Positions 1 through 5,774 of a stretch of 5,774 nt of DNA are shown here, in pieces. The stretch lies in contig JAFMIS010000172.1 in NCBI GenBank assembly GCA_017853915.1, positions 1 to 5,774 on the forward strand, written 5' to 3'. The notes beneath the pieces are model-generated. The model was not told the origin of the DNA, did not search any database, and saw only the letters and a list, made by a program, of their open reading frames with translations. A program made the translations under genes and the position numbers. The DNA comes from a bacterium. GTDB lineage: Bacteria > Bdellovibrionota_C > UBA2361 > OMII01. Position 1 is the stretch's first letter. The number at the start of each line of letters is the position of its first letter.

Positions 1-1
1 T

Positions 2-1021
2 CGATACCCGATTGTGTTGGTCGATACCTCGCCGCTTGAGCCACGCGGGCACACTCTCAATAATTCGAAGTCTAACCTAATGCACGCGCTCTTGGTGCGG
101 AAAATAGCCGTGTCTTTGGTGGCGGCTGGATTGTGCGATACTCCTGAGGGGCTTGGGATTATCGCGCCCTACAGACCTCAGGTCTCTCTTATTCGTGACC
201 TCTTGGACGAATATAAGCTCAGCGCGGTCTCTGTCGGAACCGTGCACCGCTTTCAGGGAAGTGAGCGGGGCGCGATAATTCTGGACCTTACCGATAGCCC
301 TCCGCATCGACTAGGAACCTTCCTGCGGCCGGTGTCCTTGCGCGACACAGGCGCCCGTTTGCTTAATGTAGCCTTAAGTCGAGCACGCCAACACCTGTTT
401 GTTGTGGCGAATCTTTCTCACCTCCGTAGTCAGGTTCATCGGCAGCACCTTCTCAGTGGCGTCCTCGATGACCTAGAGCGTCTGGCCTATCGGATTCCGG
501 TGGATGAGTTGATTGGAGAGGCGCTTACCCCATCTCGATCGCTTGAGATTAATGAGAAGAGTGGAGTGTTCGCTTTTCAGGCCTTCGATGAACAGTTTTT
601 CCTCCCCGGGTTGATGACCGATCTGATTGAGGCTCGCTACGACGTGGTTATTTCCGCGCCGCGATTGTCCTCTCGCGTGGTGATGGTACTAAGCGCTCTT
701 CTGAGGGACCGAATTCAAAAGGGGCTACGGGTTACCATGATTATCGATGGAGCTGCGAATATCGATGATGGCGAGCAGCGAGCGCTTAAAGAACTCCGTG
801 ATGTTGGAGTGCTGGTGATTAAATCTTTAACCGCGCCGATTCCGTACGTGGTAGTGGATTCGGAGGTCGTATGGTTAGGTTCGCTATCTCCCGCCGATTG
901 TTTGGCCCCATTGCAAGGCTTAATGGTGCGATGTGTTAGTAATCGCGCCTCCTCCGTAATCTTAGAGATGCAAAATCCTCAGCGCGACACCGAGGGTAGC
1001 ATGGCAGCGGTCGCGTTATAG
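2..1021 (+). CDS. SF1 UPF1-like helicase C-terminal part with degenerate PLD-like domain (5' partial)
   Basis: This is the C-terminal part of a superfamily 1 helicase of the UPF1/AAA_12 type. The frame is open to the left edge and reads RYPIVLVDTS, like the conserved strand before the second RecA domain, so the GTG at 14 is probably internal. Numbering from that GTG, three helicase elements are visible: GIIAPYRPQ at 48-56 (motif IV-like), GTVHRFQGSERGAIIL at 75-90 (motif V) and RLLNVALSRARQHLFVVA at 115-132 (motif VI, with the arginines expected to contact ATP). The Walker A and B motifs would lie upstream of the window. Residues about 180-310 resemble a PLDc_2 domain: a helix and strand (DLIEARYDVVISAP), then VTMIIDG, then VVVDSEVVWLGSLS. 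The last segment aligns with the usual HEKxxxIDxxxxWxGSLN motif but lacks the His and Lys, so nuclease activity is doubtful. Family knowledge: such fusions act on nucleic acid and some sit in defence loci. The role here is inferred. It ends in TAG, convergent with the protease gene. Confidence 0.88.
   Translation, partial: RYPIVLVDTSPLEPRGHTLNNSKSNLMHALLVRKIAVSLVAAGLCDTPEGLGIIAPYRPQVSLIRDLLDEYKLSAVSVGTVHRFQGSERGAIILDLTDSPPHRLGTFLRPVSLRDTGARLLNVALSRARQHLFVVANLSHLRSQVHRQHLLSGVLDDLERLAYRIPVDELIGEALTPSRSLEINEKSGVFAFQAFDEQFFLPGLMTDLIEARYDVVISAPRLSSRVVMVLSALLRDRIQKGLRVTMIIDGAANIDDGEQRALKELRDVGVLVIKSLTAPIPYVVVDSEVVWLGSLSPADCLAPLQGLMVRCVSNRASSVILEMQNPQRDTEGSMAAVAL
551..943 (+). other. PLD-like (PLDc_2) domain lacking HxK, C-terminal part of the helicase
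   Basis: This segment covers residues about 180-310 counted from the GTG at 14. The order of elements fits a single PLD repeat: an acidic/aromatic lead (FDEQFFLPGLMTDLIEARYD), a buried strand ending in SAP, a long helix ending in RIQKGLRVTMII, and a final strand VVVDSEVVWLGSLS. In active PLD-family enzymes the final strand is preceded by H-x-K. Here that position reads APIPY, so both catalytic residues are absent, while the Asp (282) and the GS pair (289-290) remain. The domain assignment is by pattern, not by a profile search. Confidence 0.6.
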
Positions 1022-1048
1022 TTCCGGCCTCGCGTCGATGGGCTGTGC

Positions 1049-4000
1049 TTAGCGACCTTGAGAGCGAGCGTATCCGATGACTCTGAGCGTAGGGCTGCGG
1101 AAGCTCTCCGAGGCGGAGTAGCTCCACGTGTAGTAGAGGGAGTGTGGGCCCGAACCCAAGGAAAATGTCGCCTCGCCACGAGTAGCTCGTTTGCAGCGCG
1201 GCTTGCCTCTATGAGGCTTGACGCACGCGCGCACTGTTGGGAGAGATCCCGATGAAGTGACTGGGGCGGATATCGAGATGGTCACCATATTCCCACGACG
1301 GCGAATGAGCTGAGGTCTCTTCCGAGGACGCAGCGTGCCTGAGGGGGTATTGGAGTTGGGTTGAGTTAGCTCTTCAAGGCAGTCTATGGTGCCGTTCTGA
1401 TTCGCGTCCTGATCTTCGATCAGGCATCCGCACGTCCCGGGCTTGCTCTTAAGGGGGCTGTCGGGGCACTGATCAAGGCAGGTAAGTACTCCATCACCGT
1501 CGGCGTCATCTCCACCAAGGACGCATCCGCACACAGGATGAGGAAATATTCGGCTGGTGGTCGGACACAAGTCCTGACAATCATCGACGAAATCAAGGTC
1601 AGAATGGATCGAACACTGCTCGAATATTCGCGACCCAGAGTGACACATTGGGGGGTGAGCCGCCTTAGCTGTTCGAGTAAGGGGCCCGCGGTCAAATGCC
1701 CAGGCCTCGTAGTGATTAGCGCATCCACCGGTTTTAAAGGCGTAAAGCTCCCCGAGGGTCGGATAGAGAATCTCCTGCTCGGAGTCGCCGTCGATATCAG
1801 CCGCGCTCAAGGGGTAGAAATAGCCGGAGGATTCGGGGGCGAGGATTGGAAATCCTTGCTCGAGAGAGAGGTTCTCATCGAGAGCCATTATGCTTACCAA
1901 ACCTCTGCGCGGATCAACACCGCCATCCGGAAGTCGATACGCCTGCGGATAGTAGCGCGACACGAAGAGTACCTCTGGGAGAGGGTCTGTGTCGATGTTG
2001 GCGGCGATGAGTGAACCAAACCCTGAGAGTCGGAAGTCGCTGGGCTGTTCGATTGTTGGCGCTCCGTTCCGGTATCGAACCACTGAGGTGTCCACATCAG
2101 AATGGAAGATGATCTCATCACGTGAATCTCTATCGAGGTCAGCGGCTACCATAAACGCGGAAAATGCGACATCTCCAAGGATGCTATTTGAGATGCTAAC
2201 TGGCCAGCCAGGTAGGACCGAGCAATCCCCAGAGTGAGCGCGGATATAGCTCCGCCCCGATACATTAGAGCGATAAAAGGTAATAATCTCTTTAGTGCCA
2301 TTACCATCAACATCCGCGATAACGGGTCCAGCGGGAATCAGCCCTGGTATCTGTGTCTGAGCGACTACGCCACCGGTCGCGCCGTTCTGCACGACTAGAA
2401 CGCTTTGCTCGGATCCGTCGAGACCCCACAGTGCCCAATCCGTCGCTGTCCACACAACCTCCTTGGTGCCATCACCGTCAAAGTCGTCTACCGAAAATCC
2501 ACCAAACATCCGGTACTTCGAGATCGGTAGAGAGGGAATTGATGTTGGCCACCACGGCAGCTTTGATCCGGTATGATCAAGCACCTCAATCGGACTCAGG
2601 AGCACCTCGCCGAAACCATCATTATCGATATCAGCTACCGTTATAAAATCGCCCAAGTATCTCTGCAGGTCCGAAAGAGCACCAGTGAAGCGATACGGCC
2701 ATCCAGCGACATGCGTTCCGTCGCTTTGGAACGCGTACACTGAGGCGAGAACATCTGTCGGACTCCGGATGTCATATCCCTGGACAACGATCTCCAGATC
2801 TCCGTCTCCATCAAGGTCTCCTAACGATGGAGCGGTAAGAAGAGTCTGGTCGGTGGTTTGGGGCCAGCCTGGGAGATCGTTGCCGGTCTTGTCTACGACA
2901 TGTATCTGGCGAGAAAGGGTGTAGATCACCTCAGCCGCGCCATCGCCATTAACGTCAGCCGCTATCGGCTGGGCGCCAATATCCGTGCAGGGAACGCCAC
3001 CATCACACACGAGCGGCGGAGCGAATCCGCGCACAAGGAACGGATCAAGATAGAATTGTCTGGTGACGCTCTCAGCGGCACGGTTTGAGTAATATGCGGT
3101 CAACGTGACTGAGTACAATCCCCGTCGCATGAGAGGGAGAGCGGCGATCTCGATAGTTCCGAGCTGTCCACCAGCGCTCGGGGTCGTTGATGGTGAGGTG
3201 AGGGTAATAGCCTCTGGAGCGCAGCCCGAGGAATCAGAGAATTCCCAACAAAGATCTAAGGACAGCCGCTCAAATCCGGCTCCGTTGGCGCGACCCTGAA
3301 TCGAGATCGTATCGCGAGCGCCGTGCAGTGCTCGGTGACCAGTCGAGGCGTCAATTGGTGCTACGGGGTCCAGAATCGCGACGTGACGTACGGTTACGGA
3401 GGCGGAGTGTTGTATAGTCTTGTCGTTAGTTCGGAGCTCAAGACGAAGTATGTACTGACCGCTCGGCAGCTCCTCAACTGGCAAAACTCCCAACTGACCG
3501 TTTACGACGGGGGTGCTTGAACCTCCGATCTGAGTCTCGATCTCCGACCCTTTGGCTCGGTAGAAAAGTTTATATTCGATAAAATTGGAGGCCGTAGCGG
3601 TGCCGATAATTGGAGTGCTCGGCAGGTACACCTCTCCGGCGGTTGCGATCTCAAGCGTTGGAGGGGTGTCGCCACTGAGCGCGAAGGTAACAGCCGCGAA
3701 GGCGTCTATTCGTCCGGCCCCTTGCGCATAGAGATCAACAAATGTCCCATCTGACTGTCGCAGCTGGATCGCGGTGTGACGAAGGATCGATTTCACGGCG
3801 GCCGGAGACATGCTCGGACTAGCCTGCTTCATGAGGGCGGCGAGCCCGCTCACATGAGGGGTCGCCATCGAGGTTCCTGAGAGCGCAACGTGAAGTGAGT
3901 CTTGGCATGTTGGAGCCGCGCTCGATTGTAACTTGGCGGCGCAGATCCCCACGCCCGGGGCCACTACATCGGGTTTGCTTATCGTCTCAGCTCCTGCCAT

Positions 4001-5152
4001 GACGGGGCCGCGAGAGCTGAAGTCAGCGATGGCGTCATCACGATCGGAGGCCCCCACAGTGATCGCTTTACGAGCGGCGCCGGGGGAACCGATCGAGCCG
4101 GCGTCTGGGCCAGAGTTACCCGCCGCGACCACAACGACAACACCAGCGTTCGCTGCCGCATCGGCGGCGAGCGAGTCGGGGGAGTCCGCGTCTCCACCTG
4201 CTGCGCCCAGGCTTAAGTTGATCACATCAAGGTGGTCGGAGAGGTCGCCATCACCGTTTGGATCCGTTGACCACTCAATCGCCCGAATGACATCTATTGA
4301 GCGCCCTCCACCATCAGCTCCTAAAACACGGAGCGCAAAAAGGGTCGCGTCTGGTGCCACTCCCTTCACGGTACCATTGCCGGCGACGATGCTCGCTACA
4401 TGAGTGCCGTGCAGGTTCTCATCCATTGGATCGCTGTCATCGTTAACCCAGTCATAACCGCCCGCTACCTTCGCGCAGGCACCGGAAATAACCTGTTGTG
4501 ATGAGCATGCCCCAAGATCCGGATGAGTGTAGTCGATGCCAGTATCAATAATCCCTACGCGTACACCTCTTCCTGTAATTGGGTGTCCTTGAGTGTCAGT
4601 AAGCTGATTCCAGACGTTAGTCGCCCCAATTTGGACAGTGCTCTGAGATAAGCGAGCTGAAACCAACTGACTCTTGGTTACCTTGTATCCAAGCGCTTTG
4701 AGCTGTTCAAACAGTCCTGGAGTGGCTTGTTCGATGATCGTGGCGTTAAGGACATTTCGCACAGCGGATGCCTTGAGAGAGGGGAGATTGAGCCCGCCAG
4801 GTCCAGTGCCTCTCATTCGTGTAAGAAAGGAGCGTTGCTCCGCGTCGATGTGTCGTTGCTGTTGCTCAATCTGTTGGCGAGTCAGCGCGCGACGGCTTGC
4901 GTGAGCCCGTGGGTTAAGGTTCTCGAGAGCAGATGGGCCGACCGTTTGAGTCAGCGAGGCAAGGATAGAGGGCTGTTCGTGCTCAACGATAAGGGCCTCC
5001 GACTGTGATTCCTTTGCCAGCAGAGATCTCTGTTGAGGCAGATGGCGGGGTGGAGATACTAGAGGTGGCGCTGTCTGGGCGCTGACCGACGCAGTGAGGC
5101 TACACAGCGCGAGTGCTAATCCACATGTTACGTACGATACCTTGGATTTCAC
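1049..5152 (-). CDS. Exported S8 subtilisin-family serine peptidase with FG-GAP and Ca-binding Cys-rich repeats
   Basis: This is a complete 1367-residue secreted endopeptidase. The start is GTG; an in-frame TAA lies four codons upstream with no alternative start between. Residues 1-25 form a signal peptide with cleavage expected after SVSA; no lipobox fits Cys17. Residues about 85-180 are a Gln/Arg-rich, propeptide-like region. The S8 domain (about 195-490) has all catalytic motifs: IIDTG (Asp203), HGTHVA (His248), AAGNSG (oxyanion Asn346) and SGTSMATPH (Ser428). Then come two beta-sandwich repeats (about 498-704), eight FG-GAP-type DxDGDGxxE loops (733-1127), a Cys/Asp-rich array (1183-1260), a basic linker and a beta-rich C-terminal domain with Cys1310 and Cys1320. 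Most cysteines occur in close pairs, as expected for a disulfide-bonded exported protein. It is far longer than the roughly 380 residues of simple subtilisins. Repeats probably mediate calcium binding, adhesion or substrate capture (inference). It stands alone, convergent with the helicase and divergent from the synthase. Confidence 0.95.
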   Translation of the reverse strand: MKSKVSYVTCGLALALCSLTASVSAQTAPPLVSPPRHLPQQRSLLAKESQSEALIVEHEQPSILASLTQTVGPSALENLNPRAHASRRALTRQQIEQQQRHIDAEQRSFLTRMRGTGPGGLNLPSLKASAVRNVLNATIIEQATPGLFEQLKALGYKVTKSQLVSARLSQSTVQIGATNVWNQLTDTQGHPITGRGVRVGIIDTGIDYTHPDLGACSSQQVISGACAKVAGGYDWVNDDSDPMDENLHGTHVASIVAGNGTVKGVAPDATLFALRVLGADGGGRSIDVIRAIEWSTDPNGDGDLSDHLDVINLSLGAAGGDADSPDSLAADAAANAGVVVVVAAGNSGPDAGSIGSPGAARKAITVGASDRDDAIADFSSRGPVMAGAETISKPDVVAPGVGICAAKLQSSAAPTCQDSLHVALSGTSMATPHVSGLAALMKQASPSMSPAAVKSILRHTAIQLRQSDGTFVDLYAQGAGRIDAFAAVTFALSGDTPPTLEIATAGEVYLPSTPIIGTATASNFIEYKLFYRAKGSEIETQIGGSSTPVVNGQLGVLPVEELPSGQYILRLELRTNDKTIQHSASVTVRHVAILDPVAPIDASTGHRALHGARDTISIQGRANGAGFERLSLDLCWEFSDSSGCAPEAITLTSPSTTPSAGGQLGTIEIAALPLMRRGLYSVTLTAYYSNRAAESVTRQFYLDPFLVRGFAPPLVCDGGVPCTDIGAQPIAADVNGDGAAEVIYTLSRQIHVVDKTGNDLPGWPQTTDQTLLTAPSLGDLDGDGDLEIVVQGYDIRSPTDVLASVYAFQSDGTHVAGWPYRFTGALSDLQRYLGDFITVADIDNDGFGEVLLSPIEVLDHTGSKLPWWPTSIPSLPISKYRMFGGFSVDDFDGDGTKEVVWTATDWALWGLDGSEQSVLVVQNGATGGVVAQTQIPGLIPAGPVIADVDGNGTKEIITFYRSNVSGRSYIRAHSGDCSVLPGWPVSISNSILGDVAFSAFMVAADLDRDSRDEIIFHSDVDTSVVRYRNGAPTIEQPSDFRLSGFGSLIAANIDTDPLPEVLFVSRYYPQAYRLPDGGVDPRRGLVSIMALDENLSLEQGFPILAPESSGYFYPLSAADIDGDSEQEILYPTLGELYAFKTGGCANHYEAWAFDRGPLTRTAKAAHPPMCHSGSRIFEQCSIHSDLDFVDDCQDLCPTTSRIFPHPVCGCVLGGDDADGDGVLTCLDQCPDSPLKSKPGTCGCLIEDQDANQNGTIDCLEELTQPNSNTPSGTLRPRKRPQLIRRRGNMVTISISAPVTSSGSLPTVRACVKPHRGKPRCKRATRGEATFSLGSGPHSLYYTWSYSASESFRSPTLRVIGYARSQGR
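1373..1606 (-). repeat. Cys/Asp-rich thrombospondin-3-like calcium repeats, 33-residue period
   Basis: Residues 1183-1260 show cysteines at 1192, 1196, 1208, 1210, 1225, 1229, 1241, 1243 and 1258. The spacing is C-x3-C-x11-C-x-C-x14, given twice exactly, with the third unit ending just after its first Cys. Each unit begins with an acidic loop nine residues before the first Cys: H-S-D-L-D-F at 1183, D-A-D-G-D-G at 1216 and D-A-N-Q-N-G at 1249. The pattern resembles thrombospondin type 3 calcium repeats with the C-G-C element common in exported bacterial proteins. Confidence 0.8.
1757..2968 (-). repeat. Eight FG-GAP/VCBS-type calcium-loop repeats (beta-propeller) in the subtilase
   Basis: Residues 729-1132 carry eight loops of the form D-x-D-G-D-G-x-x-E followed by a hydrophobic strand, as in integrin-alpha-like propellers. 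The loops start at residues 733, 779, 841, 890, 947, 1005, 1052 and 1119. Copies 1-5 are near canonical. Copies 6 (DLDRDSRDE), 7 (NIDTDPLPE) and 8 (DIDGDSEQE) are degenerate. A GWP-like motif lies between several copies (PGWP 761, GWP 817, PWWP 866, PGWP 981, GFP 1100). Family knowledge suggests a calcium-stabilised beta-propeller used for binding; the ligand is unknown. Confidence 0.88.
3041..3661 (-). repeat. Two tandem beta-sandwich (Ig-like) repeats in the subtilase
   Basis: Residues about 498-704 hold two diverged copies of one module. The first copy has PVVNGQLGVLPVEELPSGQYILRLEL from 548; the second has AGGQLGTIEIAALPLMRRGLYSVTLT from 660. The shared pattern is GQLG, a hydrophobic stretch, LP, G-x-Y and alternating hydrophobic residues, typical of accessory beta-sandwich domains that follow S8 domains in large exported proteases. 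The second copy carries an inserted Cys pair (635/644). The exact family was not determined. Confidence 0.6.
3683..4570 (-). other. Peptidase S8 catalytic domain
   Basis: This covers residues about 195-490 of the subtilase. The charge-relay residues are Asp203 (GIIDTGIDYTHPDLG), His248 (LHGTHVASIVAGNG) and Ser428 (SGTSMATPHVSGLAAL), with oxyanion-hole Asn346 (VVVAAGNSGPD). The nearby Cys pairs 216/226 and 404/416 could form two disulfides. The domain ends with the usual helical segment (SPAAVKSILRHTA) and GAGRIDAFAAV. No catalytic residue is missing, so the enzyme is predicted active. Confidence 0.95.
5078..5152 (-). other. Sec-type signal peptide of the subtilase
   Basis: The first 25 residues have a basic start (MKSK), a hydrophobic core (GLALALCSL) and a V-S-A site followed by Gln26, the standard pattern for type I signal peptidase. 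Leu16 directly before Cys17 does not fit a lipobox, so lipidation is unlikely. The protein is therefore expected in the periplasm, at the surface or outside the cell. Confidence 0.85.
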
Positions 5153-5160
5153 AAAGAGGG

Positions 5161-5166
5161 CTCTTT
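5161..5166 (-). promoter_or_regulatory. Candidate ribosome binding site of the subtilase, inside an inverted repeat
   Basis: On the minus strand AAAGAG precedes the GTG start with 8 bases between. It is a weak Shine-Dalgarno match, but it is the only purine-rich stretch at a suitable distance. It forms one arm of AAAGAG-CC-CTCTTT (5153-5166), so the site could pair with the bases just before the start codon. Confidence 0.4.
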
Positions 5167-5354
5167 ACTAGGCGCTTTCGAATCTACCAGTAGTGCTGGT
5201 GTTAGGAAACTAAAGGAACACCCGGTGGTGTGGGCCGATTAGGCGGCATAGTGCTTCAGCGGTCGTTTTTAGGCTAAAATATCGGGCTCCAGGTGGGAAT
5301 CAGGTGCCTGGCATCAATGGGTTACCTTTTTTTTGTTAGGCTCGTGTCCTCCTG

Positions 5355-5371
5355 CCAAAGTTTGGTATAAG
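5355..5371 (+). promoter_or_regulatory. Palindrome overlapping a TATAA box upstream of the KAS III-like gene
   Basis: CCAAAGTTTGG (5355-5365) is a perfect palindrome about a central G. It abuts TATAAG (5366-5371), a plausible -10 hexamer about 28 bases before the ATG. No good -35 hexamer is seen 16-18 bases upstream, so either the promoter depends on an activator or the -10 call is wrong. The palindrome is positioned as an operator would be. Confidence 0.3.
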
Positions 5372-5389
5372 CTCTCGACTTCGCTTTTT

Positions 5390-5393
5390 GGAG
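5390..5393 (+). promoter_or_regulatory. Ribosome binding site of the KAS III-like gene
   Basis: GGAG lies 5 bases before the ATG at 5399. It supports that ATG as the start and the plus strand as the coding strand here, against longer open frames on the minus strand. Confidence 0.65.
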
Positions 5394-5398
5394 TTGTC

Positions 5399-5774
5399 AT
5401 GTCTGTTAAAGTAGCTGGGCTGGCCCACCGTTTGGGGTCGACAGTCTTGGAGGCCCGAGAGCTTGAGGTTCTCTTCGGCCGTGAGCCGGGTACCGTAGAA
5501 TCCCTTTCGGGGGTCTCCAAGCTCCACAAAATCTCTGATGATGAAGATCTTGTAGGTCTCGCGGCGGATGCATGCCAAGATGCCCTTGCTGACGCCGGAG
5601 TTCCTCTGGGTGCGGTTACGGGTATTTTCTCTACATGTAACCCTACCACTGACTATCTCATTCCCTCCCTGGCTCCGCTTGTTGCGTCGCGTCTCGGAAT
5701 TTCGCACATATTGGCGTGTAATATCGGAATGGGATGCGCCGGAGGAGTGCAAGCGCTTCAGGCCGCGTTCAACC
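5399..5774 (+). CDS. Beta-ketoacyl-ACP synthase III (FabH)-like protein, N-terminal part (3' partial)
   Basis: The first 125 residues of a thiolase-fold condensing enzyme are present; family members usually have about 320-360. The ATG follows GGAG at a 5-base spacing. Residues 3-8 (VKVAGL) match the first strand, 37-45 (LSGVSKLHK) sits where KAS III enzymes have the RTGI-R-R segment, and 50-67 (DLVGLAADACQDALADAG) is the conserved helix before the strand GIFSTCNPTTD. ACNIGMGCAGGVQALQAA (106-123) is the nucleophilic elbow, with Cys113 aligning with the catalytic Cys112 of E. coli FabH. The catalytic His and Asn lie beyond the right edge. Family members condense acyl-CoA with malonyl-ACP to start fatty-acid or polyketide chains. 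The elbow GMGCAGG differs from the FabH AACAGF, so a specialised homologue is as likely as housekeeping FabH. It is divergent from the subtilase. Confidence 0.82.
   Translation, partial: MSVKVAGLAHRLGSTVLEARELEVLFGREPGTVESLSGVSKLHKISDDEDLVGLAADACQDALADAGVPLGAVTGIFSTCNPTTDYLIPSLAPLVASRLGISHILACNIGMGCAGGVQALQAAFN

Noticed and set aside
1022..1060. Possible bidirectional terminator between the convergent genes
   Set aside because: Only GTCG (1034-1037) and CGAC (1053-1056) pair, with a mismatch next to them and no T-run on either strand.
1538..2014. Plus-strand open frame of 158 codons
   Set aside because: It is antisense to the FG-GAP and Cys-rich part of the subtilase, where the GC-rich coding strand opens the opposite frame. 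No recognisable domain.
3933..4403. Plus-strand open frame of 156 codons
   Set aside because: It is antisense to the S8 catalytic domain. Its Ala/Pro/Thr/Ser-rich translation is typical of a shadow frame.
5186..5200. Inverted repeat ACCAG-TAGTG-CTGGT upstream of the subtilase
   Set aside because: A five-base stem is short enough to occur by chance, and no promoter box is clearly associated with it.
5275..5280. TAAAAT as a -10 box for the KAS III-like gene
   Set aside because: No -35 match at 15-18 bases upstream, and it lies about 120 bases before the ATG. It remains possible but unsupported.
5301..5334. Rho-independent terminator before a run of eight T
   Set aside because: The T-run (5327-5334) is real, but the CAGG-TG-CCTG hairpin has a two-base loop and lies 16 bases away, and no plus-strand gene ends upstream of it.
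5314..5752. Two open frames on the minus strand (111 and 138 codons) at the right end
   Set aside because: They lie opposite the KAS III-like gene, which has a GGAG site, a clear family pattern and a catalytic Cys. Their translations are rich in Arg/Thr/Ser and show no family pattern.

Overview
The window holds three genes and is almost entirely coding. It looks like bacterial chromosome from a Gram-negative-type organism. The evidence is Shine-Dalgarno-like sites, use of GTG and ATG starts, a Sec-type signal peptide, a very large secreted subtilase with FG-GAP and thrombospondin-3-like calcium repeats, and moderately GC-rich composition by eye. That protein architecture is common in Deltaproteobacteria-like lineages (Myxococcota, Bdellovibrionota, SAR324 and similar) and in some Planctomycetes. 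The placement is an inference from architecture only.

Layout. (1) Positions 2-1021, plus strand: the C-terminal part of an SF1 (UPF1-like, AAA_12) helicase, cut by the left edge, fused to a phospholipase-D-like domain whose catalytic HxK is not recognisable. (2) Positions 1022-1048: a 27-base gap between convergent stop codons with no convincing terminator. (3) Positions 1049-5152, minus strand: a complete 1367-residue exported S8 serine peptidase. Its parts are signal peptide, propeptide-like region, catalytic domain with Asp203/His248/Asn346/Ser428, two beta-sandwich repeats, eight FG-GAP-type calcium loops, a Cys/Asp-rich array with an exact 33-residue period, and a basic C-terminal module. 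(4) Positions 5153-5398: a 246-base divergent intergenic region with ribosome-binding sites for both flanking genes, a perfect 11-base palindrome touching a TATAA box, and several short repeats. (5) Positions 5399-5774, plus strand: the first 125 residues of a beta-ketoacyl-ACP synthase III-like enzyme, cut by the right edge.

The genes show no obvious shared pathway. The helicase-PLD fusion suggests nucleic-acid processing or defence, the subtilase acts outside the cytoplasm, and the KAS III-like gene belongs to fatty-acid or polyketide chemistry. The subtilase and the synthase are divergently transcribed and could share control through the intergenic region, but this is not shown. I see no tRNA, rRNA, CRISPR array, insertion sequence or attachment site. 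No multi-gene novel system is evident. The most unusual items are the subtilase architecture with its strictly periodic Cys array, and the apparently inactivated PLD domain on the helicase.
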